Source: Streptomyces macrolidinus (GTDB taxonomy: Bacteria; Actinomycetota; Actinomycetes; Streptomycetales; Streptomycetaceae). From it: 64,000 nucleotides of DNA. Positions 42,699-49,731 of the stretch are shown piece after piece. The stretch covers positions 94,730-158,729 of the forward strand of contig NZ_JAMWMR010000016.1 in the NCBI RefSeq assembly GCF_023887685.1, written 5' to 3'. The notes below the pieces were generated by a model. That model ran no database searches and was not told the origin of the DNA. It was given only the letters and a program-made list of their open reading frames with translations. A program made the position numbers and the translations under genes. Positions within the stretch are counted from its first letter, which is position 1. Every line of letters starts with the position of its first letter.

Positions 42699-43316
42699 TC
42701 AACGGCGGGCGGTGGCCTTCTTGGCGGTGGTCTTGCGCGCCGTGGACTTCTTGGCGGGGGCCTTCTTCGCCGGAGCCTTCTTCGCCGCCGCCTTCTTGGT
42801 GGTGGCCTTCTTGGCGGTGGTCTTCTTGGCCGCCGCCTTCTTCGCGGTGGTCTTCTTCGCCGCCGCCTTCTTGGCAGTCGTCTTCTTCGCCGCCGCCTTC
42901 TTCGCGGTGGTCTTCTTCGCCGCGGCCTTCTTGGCAGTCGTCTTCTTCGCCGCCGCCTTCTTGACCGTGGCCGCGGCACCGCCGGTCAGGCTGCCCTTGG
43001 GGGCCTTCTTGACGGCGACCTCGCCGCCCCGCGGAAGCTTCTTCGAGCCGCTCACCAGGTCCTTGAATCCCTGGCCCGCGCGGAAGCGCGGCACCGAGGT
43101 CTTCTTGACCCGCACCCGCTCACCTGTCTGGGGGTTACGGGCGTAACGGGCCGGCCGGTCGACCTTCTCGAACGAACCGAAGCCCGTGACCGAAACCCGG
43201 TCGCCTCCGACGACCGCGCGGACGATGGCGTCCAGGACCGCGTCGACAGCATCGGCGGCCGGCTGACGGCCGCCCATCTTGTCGGCAATCGCTTCTACAA
43301 GCTGCGCCTTGTTCAC
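42699..43316 (-). CDS. hupS: HU-type nucleoid protein with lysine-rich tail
   Basis: A 205-residue HU-family protein. The HU fold (1-92) has MNKAQLVEAIADKMGG, SVTGFGSFE and RNPQTGERV; residues 100-205 form a histone H1-like tail including five perfect AAAKKTTAKK decapeptides (121-170) and PAKKAPAKK. In S. coelicolor HupS is up-regulated in sporulation and compacts spore nucleoids (established). GTG start with AAGGGGAAG upstream. The upstream region is unusually AT-rich. Confidence 0.95.
   Translation of the reverse strand: MNKAQLVEAIADKMGGRQPAADAVDAVLDAIVRAVVGGDRVSVTGFGSFEKVDRPARYARNPQTGERVRVKKTSVPRFRAGQGFKDLVSGSKKLPRGGEVAVKKAPKGSLTGGAAATVKKAAAKKTTAKKAAAKKTTAKKAAAKKTTAKKAAAKKTTAKKAAAKKTTAKKATTKKAAAKKAPAKKAPAKKSTARKTTAKKATARR
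42807..42956 (-). repeat. Five 30-bp coding repeats in hupS
   Basis: Five tandem 30-bp units encode AAAKKTTAKK, residues 121-170 of HupS. DNA copies differ only at a few third positions. Confidence 0.85.
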
Positions 43317-43339
43317 GTCTTCCCCTTCGGAGACATCAC

Positions 43340-43412
43340 CAGAACGAAAGTGTTCAAGCTTTTTCGCACGTTAGGCAGATATATACCGCAAATCAAACAC
43401 GAAACGGGCTAA
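43340..43412 (-). promoter_or_regulatory. AT-rich hupS promoter region
   Basis: The minus strand contains TATATA preceded 17-18 nt upstream by CCCGTT/TCGTGT, in a patch far more AT-rich than its surroundings, 55-95 nt before the hupS start. Exact hexamers are uncertain. Confidence 0.4.
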
Positions 43413-43443
43413 TCACCCTTGTGCCGCAACGGACTCGGCCGCC

Positions 43444-43674
43444 TCAGAGTTCCTCTTCGGGGATTCGCTCCTCGTCGAGGGCGGTCATGAACCGCTCGAG
43501 ACGCCGGGCCGCTTGGGCAAGATCGCGCTTGGCCGCGGCCGTAATGACCAGCAGCTTCCGGTTCAGCGCCATCCGTACGCCCTCCGGGACTTGCAGTGCG
43601 CGCACTCTTGCGTGCGCTTCCTTGAGTTGGGCCGCGACCGCCGTATAGAGCTCGAGTTGGCCGTCGTTGTCCAT
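43444..43674 (-). CDS. Conserved small hypothetical protein
   Basis: A 76-residue mostly helical protein: MDNDGQLELYTAVAAQLKEA, then RALQVPEGVRMALNRKLLVI and an acidic end. No catalytic motif is visible. It is a regular neighbour of hupS and leuD in streptomycetes as I recall. There is no Shine-Dalgarno; CACAAT lies 6 nt before the ATG, an imperfect version of the leaderless pattern seen elsewhere here. Confidence 0.72.
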   Translation of the reverse strand: MDNDGQLELYTAVAAQLKEAHARVRALQVPEGVRMALNRKLLVITAAAKRDLAQAARRLERFMTALDEERIPEEEL

Positions 43675-43860
43675 GCACAGATTGTGCCATCTGGGGCGAG
43701 TTGTCGCCTGCGCTGGGGGCAACTGCCGCCGCGCCGGGGCCTCTGGCACACCCGTGCGCACCGTCCCGCGTACGGCGCCGCTACCCCTCAATGACCATGG
43801 CAAACAAGCGAGTTGGGGCTTGGAGGGCGGCCTGCTCGACCCGTCCGGAAGCGGATACGG

Positions 43861-43894
43861 CTGTACCCCCAACCGTCCACGATTGGGGGTACAG
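43861..43894 (-). terminator. Perfect 12-bp hairpin after leuD
   Basis: CTGTACCCCCAA and TTGGGGGTACAG flank a 10-nt loop, 43 nt beyond the leuD stop. Probably ends leuCD. Confidence 0.6.
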
Positions 43895-43937
43895 AAGAGG
43901 TGTTGCGATGGCCGAAACCCGCTCTTGCGGACCGGGG

Positions 43938-44531
43938 TCAGACCTGCTGGGTGCTCGGCTTGTAAGTGGGGCGCTCCGCCTCGTACGCGGCGATGTCGTC
44001 CTCGTCGCGGAGGGTGAGGGAGATGTCGTCGAGGCCGTTCAGCAGTCGCCAGCGGGAGTTCTCGTCCAACTCGAAGGCGGCGGTGATGCCCTCGGCGCGC
44101 ACCTCGCGCTCCACGAGGTCGACCGTGATCTCGGCCGCGGGGTCCCGCTCGACCAGTTCCCACAGGGCGTCCACGGTCTGCTGGTCCAGGACGACCGTGA
44201 GGAGCCCGTTCTTCAGCGAGTTGCCGCGGAAGATGTCGGCGAAGCGGGAGGAGATCACCGTCTTGAAGCCGTAGTTCTGCAGCGCCCAGACGGCGTGCTC
44301 CCGGGAGGAGCCGGTGCCGAAGTCGGGGCCCGCGACCAGGACCGTGGCGCCCTGCCGCTCGGGGCGGTTGAGCACGAACTCCGGGTCCTTGCGCCAGGCC
44401 TCGAACAGCCCGTCCTCGAAGCCGTCCCTGGTCACCTTCTTGAGCCAGTGGGCCGGGATGATCTGGTCGGTGTCGACGTTGCCGCGGCGCAGCGGGACGG
44501 CCCGGCCGGTGTGCGTGGTGAATGCTTCCAT
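43938..44531 (-). CDS. leuD: 3-isopropylmalate dehydratase small subunit
   Basis: Partner of LeuC in isomerising 2- to 3-isopropylmalate for leucine. The 197 residues start MEAFTTHTGRAVPLRRGNVDTDQIIPAHWLK with the conserved VAGPDFGTGSSREHAVWAL and FADIFRGNSLKNGLL. ATG start, 14 nt after the leuC stop. Confidence 0.97.
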   Translation of the reverse strand: MEAFTTHTGRAVPLRRGNVDTDQIIPAHWLKKVTRDGFEDGLFEAWRKDPEFVLNRPERQGATVLVAGPDFGTGSSREHAVWALQNYGFKTVISSRFADIFRGNSLKNGLLTVVLDQQTVDALWELVERDPAAEITVDLVEREVRAEGITAAFELDENSRWRLLNGLDDISLTLRDEDDIAAYEAERPTYKPSTQQV

Positions 44532-44545
44532 GACTCTCTGCGCTC

Positions 44546-45970
44546 TCAGACTGCGGCGGGCGTACGGGCGTCGGACAGGTCGGCCGGGGAGGCCAGATGA
44601 CCGAGGACGGCGGTGGCGGCGGCGACCTGCGGCGACACCAGATGCGTCCGGCCGCCCTTGCCCTGCCGGCCCTCGAAGTTGCGGTTGGAGGTGGACGCGG
44701 AGCGCTCACCGGGGGCCAACTGGTCGGGGTTCATGCCCAGGCACATCGAGCAGCCCGCGTAGCGCCACTCGGCGCCGGCCTCCTTGAAGACGACGTCCAG
44801 GCCCTCGGCGGCGGCCTGGAGACCGACGCGCGCGGAGCCCGGGACGACCAGCATCCGTACGCCGTCGGCGACTTTGCGGTCCTTGAGGATCGCGGCGACG
44901 GCCCGCAGGTCCTCGATACGGCCGTTGGTGCAGGACCCCACGAAGACGGTGTCCACACCGATGGAGTCGAGCGGCTGCCCGGCCTCCAACCCCATGTACT
45001 CCAGGGCCTTTTCGGCGGCCAGTCGCTCCGAGGCGTCCGCGTACGAGGCGGGGTCGGGCACGGTGCTCGAAAGCGGCGCGCCCTGGCCGGGGTTGGTGCC
45101 CCAGGTGACGAACGGGGCGAGTGCGGCGGCGTCGATGCGGACCTCGGCGTCGAACTCCGCGTCGTCGTCGGTGCGCAGGGTCTTCCAGTACGCCACCGCG
45201 GCGTCCCAGTCGGCGCCCTGGGGGGCGTGCGGACGGTCCTTGAGATACGCGAAGGTGGTGTCGTCCGGGGCGATCATGCCCGCGCGGGCGCCGGCCTCGA
45301 TCGACATGTTGCAGATGGTCATCCGGGCCTCCATCGAGAGCTTCTCGATGGCGGAGCCGCGGTACTCCAGGATGTAGCCCTGGCCGCCGCCGGTGCCGAT
45401 CTTCGCGATGATCGCCAGGATCAGGTCCTTGGCCGTGACGCCCTCGGGCAGTTCGCCGTCGACCGTGACGGCCATGGTCTTCGGGCGGACCATCGGCAGC
45501 GTCTGGGTGGCCAGGACATGCTCGACCTGGGAGGTGCCGATGCCGAACGCCAGCGCGCCGAAGGCGCCGTGCGTGGAGGTGTGGGAGTCGCCGCAGACGA
45601 CGGTGGTGCCCGGCTGGGTCAGGCCGAGCTGCGGGCCGACCACGTGCACGACGCCCTGCTCGACATCGCCCAGCGGGTGCAGCCGTACACCGAACTCGGC
45701 GCAGTTCTTGCGCAGGGTCTCCAGTTGGGCGCGGGAGACCGGGTCCGCGATGGGCTTGTCGATGTCGAGGGTGGGGGTGTTGTGGTCCTCGGTCGCGATG
45801 GTGAGGTCGAGGCGGCGCACCTGGCGACCGCTCTTGCGCAGCCCGTCGAAGGCCTGCGGGCTGGTCACCTCGTGCAGCAGATGCAGATCGATGTAGAGGA
45901 GGTCGGGCTCGCCCTCGGCGCGCCGGACGACATGGTCGTCCCAGACCTTCTCCGCGAGTGTCCTACCCAT
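44546..45970 (-). CDS. leuC: 3-isopropylmalate dehydratase large subunit
   Basis: Aconitase-family [4Fe-4S] enzyme. 474 residues; VCGDSHTSTHGAFGALAFGIGTS is the family signature, and the cluster cysteines are in VFVGSCTNGRIEDLR and YAGCSMCLGMNPDQL. ATG start with AAGGGAAAG upstream. It is divergent from ndgR, its established activator in streptomycetes. Confidence 0.97.
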   Translation of the reverse strand: MGRTLAEKVWDDHVVRRAEGEPDLLYIDLHLLHEVTSPQAFDGLRKSGRQVRRLDLTIATEDHNTPTLDIDKPIADPVSRAQLETLRKNCAEFGVRLHPLGDVEQGVVHVVGPQLGLTQPGTTVVCGDSHTSTHGAFGALAFGIGTSQVEHVLATQTLPMVRPKTMAVTVDGELPEGVTAKDLILAIIAKIGTGGGQGYILEYRGSAIEKLSMEARMTICNMSIEAGARAGMIAPDDTTFAYLKDRPHAPQGADWDAAVAYWKTLRTDDDAEFDAEVRIDAAALAPFVTWGTNPGQGAPLSSTVPDPASYADASERLAAEKALEYMGLEAGQPLDSIGVDTVFVGSCTNGRIEDLRAVAAILKDRKVADGVRMLVVPGSARVGLQAAAEGLDVVFKEAGAEWRYAGCSMCLGMNPDQLAPGERSASTSNRNFEGRQGKGGRTHLVSPQVAAATAVLGHLASPADLSDARTPAAV

Positions 45971-46131
45971 CGCTTTCCCTTCGGCCGGACGCGAACGAGG
46001 GGCGCCGGCCCAACTAGAGATCTTGAGGAAGCGGCTCCCTCACCCCGTTCCGGGCGCCCGCCGCCGGGCCCGCTCGTGCACGGGCCGCTGTGACTTCCAG
46101 AGTGGCGGGTTCCACGGAAAATTGAACTTGC

Positions 46132-46148
46132 GTTTCACAGAGTGAGAC
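46132..46148. promoter_or_regulatory. Inverted repeat in the leuC-ndgR intergenic region
   Basis: GTTTCACAGAGTGAGAC is a 7-bp inverted repeat with one mismatch around AGA. It lies 15 nt before the ndgR ATG and 162 nt before leuC, next to an AT-rich core (46117-46131). It is a candidate NdgR operator. Confidence 0.5.
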
Positions 46149-46162
46149 GGGAGTATCGTTGC

Positions 46163-46879
46163 ATGGACAACAGTAGCGGCGTCGGCGTTCTGGACAAGGC
46201 AGCCCTTGTCCTGAGCGCTCTGGAGTCCGGTCCGGCCACCCTCGCGGGTCTGGTCGGTGCCACCGGACTGGCACGACCCACGGCTCACCGTCTCGCCGTG
46301 GCACTGGAACACCACCGCCTGGTGGCGCGCGACATGCAGGGCCGGTTCATCCTCGGCCCCCGGCTGGCCGAGCTGGCCGCGGCGGCGGGCGAGGACCGCC
46401 TGCTGGCCACGGCGGGCCCGGTGCTGACCCACCTCCGCGATGTCACGGGCGAGAGCGCCCAGCTCTATCGGCGCCAGGGGGACATGCGCATCTGCGTCGC
46501 CGCCGCGGAGCGCCTCTCGGGCCTGCGGGACACGGTCCCGGTGGGCTCCACGCTCACGATGAAGGCGGGCTCCTCGGCGCAGATCCTGCTGGCCTGGGAG
46601 GAGCCCGAGCGGCTGCACCGCGGCCTCCAGGGCGCCCGCTTCACGGCGACGGCCCTGTCGGGCGTACGGCGCCGCGGCTGGGCCCAGTCCATCGGGGAGC
46701 GCGAGCCGGGTGTCGCCTCCGTCTCCGCCCCCGTACGCGGCCCCTCGAACCGCGTGGTGGCCGCGGTGTCCGTCTCGGGCCCGATCGAGCGCCTGACGCG
46801 CCACCCGGGCCGCATGCACGCCCAGGCGGTCATCGACGCCGCCGTCCGCCTCTCGGAGGCGCTGCGCCGCTCCGGCTGA
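46163..46879 (+). CDS. ndgR: IclR-family regulator NdgR
   Basis: A 238-residue IclR-type regulator of amino-acid metabolism, notably leuCD. N-terminal winged helix with LAGLVGATGLARPTAHRLAVAL; C-terminal ligand domain with GESAQLYRRQGDMRICVAA and SVSGPIERLTRHPGRMHAQAV. The ATG at 46163 (MDNSSGVGVLDKAAL) is the family start with GGGAG 9 nt upstream; an upstream in-frame ATG lies within the inverted repeat. It is divergent from leuC. Confidence 0.95.
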   Translation: MDNSSGVGVLDKAALVLSALESGPATLAGLVGATGLARPTAHRLAVALEHHRLVARDMQGRFILGPRLAELAAAAGEDRLLATAGPVLTHLRDVTGESAQLYRRQGDMRICVAAAERLSGLRDTVPVGSTLTMKAGSSAQILLAWEEPERLHRGLQGARFTATALSGVRRRGWAQSIGEREPGVASVSAPVRGPSNRVVAAVSVSGPIERLTRHPGRMHAQAVIDAAVRLSEALRRSG

Positions 46880-46920
46880 CCAGCACCCGCACCCGCACCC
46901 GTCACCGGGGAGGGCCCGCC

Positions 46921-47484
46921 TCAACGCCGCGGCGCGCCTTCCCCGCTCTCCCCCCGACTCCCCTGTCGGTCGGCCTTGCCCCGCGCACCGGACGAGCGGT
47001 GCGCGAACCGGTCCGCCGCCCGGCGGCCCCGGCTCTCCACGGGCAGCGTGCCCGTGGCCGCCGCGAGCCCGGCGGGCGGCATGTCGAAGTAGATCGATTC
47101 GTACGAGCCCTCGGGCACCACATAGGCCTCGTGCCACAGTCCCACGTGCCGATGGAGCTTGCCCGCCCGCTCCTTGCGGTTGACGATCCCCCACACCCGG
47201 TGATGGAGGGCGTCCGCAGCGGCGGCGTAGGCGTAGAGCTTCTCCTTGGACTCCCAGTACTGGACCACGTGGTACGAGCGGGGCGAGGCGGTGAGCAGGA
47301 CGTGCCCGAGCAGTCCCCGGCTGCGATCGCGGGCAAGTTCTCCCAGCATGCGGAACATCGACAGCATGACCGGGAGCCACTGGTGCACCGCCCAGAAGTG
47401 GTTGATGCGCATCCCGATCAGCAGGACCACCACCTCGCCTTCGGCGGCTGCGGTGGTGCGGCCCGGTACCGGCTTCGCGAACAT
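46921..47484 (-). CDS. DUF4188-type protein
   Basis: A 187-residue protein with VVVLLIGMRINHFWAVHQWLPVMLSMFRMLGEL (shown in parts: INHFWAVHQWLPV, MFRMLGELARD), then VVQYWESKEKLYAYA and HRHVGLWHEAYVVPEGSYESIY. This matches my memory of DUF4188, a dimeric alpha-beta-barrel-like group of unknown function. The last 35 residues are Arg/Gly-rich and disordered. GTG-ATG tandem start behind GGGGGG. It is divergent from a MerR regulator, with a perfect inverted repeat between them, so it is probably the regulator's target. Confidence 0.78.
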   Translation of the reverse strand: MFAKPVPGRTTAAAEGEVVVLLIGMRINHFWAVHQWLPVMLSMFRMLGELARDRSRGLLGHVLLTASPRSYHVVQYWESKEKLYAYAAAADALHHRVWGIVNRKERAGKLHRHVGLWHEAYVVPEGSYESIYFDMPPAGLAAATGTLPVESRGRRAADRFAHRSSGARGKADRQGSRGESGEGAPRR

Positions 47485-47504
47485 CACGGCCCCCCGATCA
47501 CTCG

Positions 47505-47519
47505 GATAGTGGCACTATC
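47505..47519. promoter_or_regulatory. Perfect 15-bp palindromic operator candidate
   Basis: GATAGTG-G-CACTATC lies between the divergent DUF4188 and MerR genes, 21 nt before the former and 51 nt before the latter. Confidence 0.65.
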
Positions 47520-47570
47520 TCGTCTGGGCGATGCTTGGATGGTCCCGCTTCCCCAGGAAGGGCACAAGAG

Positions 47571-48245
47571 ATGCGGCTGGCCGAGTTGAGCGAGCGCAGC
47601 GGGGTGTCCACCGCGACGATCAAGTACTACCTGCGCGAAGGGCTGTTGGCGCCCGGCCGGCAGCGCAACGCGACGACCGCGGAGTACGACGAGGAGCATC
47701 TGCGGCGGCTGCGGCTGGTGCGGGCGATGATCCAGGTCGGCCGGGTGCCGGTGGCCACGGTCAGGGAGGTGCTCCGGCACGTCGACGACGACTCCCTCGG
47801 CCGGACGATCCGGATGGGCGCGGCCCTGTGGGCGTTGCCGCAGGTGCCCGAGCCGGACGCGGAGGACGCGTCCGTACAGACCGCGCGCCGCGAGGTGAAC
47901 GACCTGCTGGAGACGTTGGGCTGGTCGAACGCGCAGGCCGTGGTGACGCTCTCCCCCGCCTACCGTTCGCTGGTGGTGGCGGTGGCCGCGTTCCGACGGC
48001 TCGGCTACGACTGGGACAGCGAACTCCTGGTGGCCTATGCGCAGTTGATGCACCAGGCGGCCGTCCTCGATCTGGACGCGGTGGAGACGTACCCGTCGGA
48101 GACGGAGAAGGTCGAGGCGGCGGTGCTCGGGGCGGTCCTCGTGGAGCCGATGCTGCAGGCGCTGCACCGGCTGGCGCAGGAGGAGGAGTCGGCGCGGCGG
48201 TACGGCTTCGAAGAGGGCGGCGGTACGGGCCGGGAAACGCCGTAG
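47571..48245 (+). CDS. MerR-family transcriptional regulator
   Basis: A 224-residue MerR protein. Residues 1-70 form the winged helix (MRLAELSERSGVSTATIKYYLREGLL, then RRLRLVRAMIQVGRVPVATV). The C-terminal 140 residues lack metal-binding cysteines and include a long coiled helix, so it probably senses an organic ligand. The ATG at 47571 has AGGAAGGG 9 nt upstream. It likely controls the divergent DUF4188 gene and itself. Confidence 0.9.
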   Translation: MRLAELSERSGVSTATIKYYLREGLLAPGRQRNATTAEYDEEHLRRLRLVRAMIQVGRVPVATVREVLRHVDDDSLGRTIRMGAALWALPQVPEPDAEDASVQTARREVNDLLETLGWSNAQAVVTLSPAYRSLVVAVAAFRRLGYDWDSELLVAYAQLMHQAAVLDLDAVETYPSETEKVEAAVLGAVLVEPMLQALHRLAQEEESARRYGFEEGGGTGRETP

Positions 48246-48272
48246 GGCCCCCACCGAAGTGGAGGCCCTACG
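48241..48272 (+). terminator. Hairpin after the MerR gene
   Basis: CGTAGGGCCCCCAC and GTGGAGGCCCTACG pair with one mismatch around CGAA, overlapping the stop codon. Confidence 0.7.
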
Positions 48273-48281
48273 GGCTTGATG

Positions 48282-48354
48282 TACCCCCGACCGGATTCGA
48301 ACCGGCGCTACCGCCTTGAGAGGGCGGCGTGCTAGGCCGCTACACAACGGGGGC
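48282..48354 (-). tRNA. tRNA-Glu (CTC)
   Basis: A 73-nt cloverleaf beginning GCCCCCGTTGTGTAGCGGCC; anticodon loop CT-CTC-AA in the stem CCGCC/GGCGG; T arm GGTTCGAATCC; CCA not encoded. Identical to the copy at 48474. Confidence 0.95.
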
Positions 48355-48382
48355 GTGGATCTTGCGTTTCCGCAGATCCGAG

Positions 48383-48454
48383 CTGGTCTACCTGGACTCG
48401 AACCAAGACTAACTGAACCAGAATCAGTCGTGCTGCCAATTACACCATAGACCA
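48383..48454 (-). tRNA. tRNA-Gln (CTG)
   Basis: A 72-nt cloverleaf beginning TGGTCTATGGTGTAATTGGC; anticodon CTG in ACTGA-TTCTGGT-TCAGT; T arm GGTTCGAGTCC; discriminator G; CCA not encoded. Confidence 0.95.
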
Positions 48455-48473
48455 ATGTGGTTTAGACCAACCG

Positions 48474-48546
48474 TACCCCCGACCGGATTCGAACCGGCGC
48501 TACCGCCTTGAGAGGGCGGCGTGCTAGGCCGCTACACAACGGGGGC
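48474..48546 (-). tRNA. tRNA-Glu (CTC), second copy
   Basis: Same 73-nt sequence as 48282-48354, including anticodon CTC. Confidence 0.95.
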
Positions 48547-48610
48547 CCTAGCGATCCTGCATCGAATGACAGCGGGAGCTACCCGAAACTGTCCTCGCGG
48601 GAAGGATCTG

Positions 48611-48683
48611 TACCCCCGACCGGATTCGAACCGGCGCTACTGCCTTGAGAGGGCAGCGTGCTAGGCCGCTACACAACGGGGGC
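48611..48683 (-). tRNA. tRNA-Glu (CTC), variant anticodon stem
   Basis: As the other two Glu copies except for one compensated pair in the anticodon stem: CTGCC/GGCAG instead of CCGCC/GGCGG (C-G to T-A). Structure is preserved, so it should be functional. Confidence 0.95.
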
Positions 48684-48722
48684 TTTGCGGATGACATCCG
48701 CGGTGCAGATAAGCTCTGCGAG

Positions 48723-48794
48723 CTGGCCTACCTGGACTCGAACCAAGACTAACTGAACCAGAATCAGTCGTGCTGCCAATTACACCATAGGCCA
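48723..48794 (-). tRNA. tRNA-Gln (CTG), variant acceptor stem
   Basis: As the first Gln copy except for a compensated acceptor pair: TGGCCTA/TAGGCCA instead of TGGTCTA/TAGACCA. Confidence 0.95.
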
Positions 48795-48884
48795 CTGGAA
48801 CGCAAGCCCCTGAGGGGATTTTGTTCTAGTTCGCGCTTCCGGTTTCCGGCCTTTCGGCCCGTTCCCCTCGGCGCAGGAAGAACA

Positions 48885-49616
48885 TTACCCGATGGTGGAC
48901 GACGCTCCAAAACGAGTATCGGCCGCGAGCACGGCGGGGAGTTCGGCGAGGGAGCTGATCCGGCGCGGTCCGCCCGGCGCGTCGGCGCGCGCGGGCAGTC
49001 CGTCGCGGTCGATCCACACGGAGAGCAGCCCGGCCTCGGCGGCGCCGCGCCCGTCGATCTCCGGGTGGTCGCCGACGTAGGCGACCTGGTGCGGGGCGAG
49101 TTCCAGGGCCGCGCAGACGGCGTGGAAGGCCTGGGGCTCCGGCTTGGAGACGCCCAGCTCCGCGGCGCACACCACGGCCTCGAAGCGATCGAGGATGCCG
49201 AGCGCCCGCAGCTTGTACTCCTGGACGTGGATGCTGGAGTTGGAGAGCACCGCGTGCCGGTGGCTGGCGGCGAGGGTGTCCAGGGCGGGCAGGACGTCGG
49301 GGAAGAGGGCCCAGGCGGCCTCGTAGTGGGTCTTGTAGCGCTGGTACCAGGCGTCGGCCCCGGTGTCGGTCAGCTCCTCGCCCAGGAAGACCCGTACGCG
49401 GTCACGGCGCTGCGTCTCGAAGTCGGCCTCCCCGGCGGCGAACCGGGCCCACTGCTGGTCGGTGATCTCCCGCCACAGGGTCAGCGCCCGCTCCACGCTC
49501 CCGTACCGGTCGAGCAGGCCCTCGACGACGAGATGGCGATGCATGCCCGCGCGGTCCGCGGTGGTGTAGTCGAAGAGCGTGTCGTCCACGTCCCAGACCA
49601 CGGCGCTGATGCTCAT
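48885..49616 (-). CDS. HAD-superfamily hydrolase
   Basis: A 243-residue phosphatase-type HAD protein. All four motifs are visible: WDVDDTLFDY (nucleophile Asp), AVLSNSSI, GVSKPEPQAF (Lys) and YVGDHPEIDGRGAAEAG. A helical cap lies between motifs I and II. Substrate unknown; likely a small phosphometabolite. The ATG at 49616 lacks a Shine-Dalgarno but has TACGGT 6 nt upstream. A longer open frame upstream overlaps gltX and is a shadow. Confidence 0.9.
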   Translation of the reverse strand: MSISAVVWDVDDTLFDYTTADRAGMHRHLVVEGLLDRYGSVERALTLWREITDQQWARFAAGEADFETQRRDRVRVFLGEELTDTGADAWYQRYKTHYEAAWALFPDVLPALDTLAASHRHAVLSNSSIHVQEYKLRALGILDRFEAVVCAAELGVSKPEPQAFHAVCAALELAPHQVAYVGDHPEIDGRGAAEAGLLSVWIDRDGLPARADAPGGPRRISSLAELPAVLAADTRFGASSTIG

Positions 49617-49622
49617 GGTCCG

Positions 49623-49628
49623 ACCGTA
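49623..49628 (-). promoter_or_regulatory. -10 hexamer TACGGT, leaderless HAD promoter
   Basis: TACGGT ends 6 nt before the HAD ATG; no Shine-Dalgarno. Confidence 0.55.
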
Positions 49629-49680
49629 ACGCGCGGGCGGTGGGCGCGTCTGCCGATCGCGGGGATACGGCGGTACGACG

Positions 49681-49719
49681 CGAGGGGCGGCACCCGGTGG
49701 TCCCGGATGCCGCCCCTCG
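49681..49719 (-). terminator. 17-bp hairpin after gltX
   Basis: CGAGGGGCGGCACCCGG and CCGGATGCCGCCCCTCG pair with one mismatch around a 5-nt loop, 12 nt past the gltX stop. Confidence 0.75.
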
Positions 49720-49731
49720 CGTACGGACGGG

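Noticed and set aside
42807..42956. 30-bp tandem repeats as a possible intergenic repeat or CRISPR
   Set aside because: They encode the lysine-rich tail of HupS.
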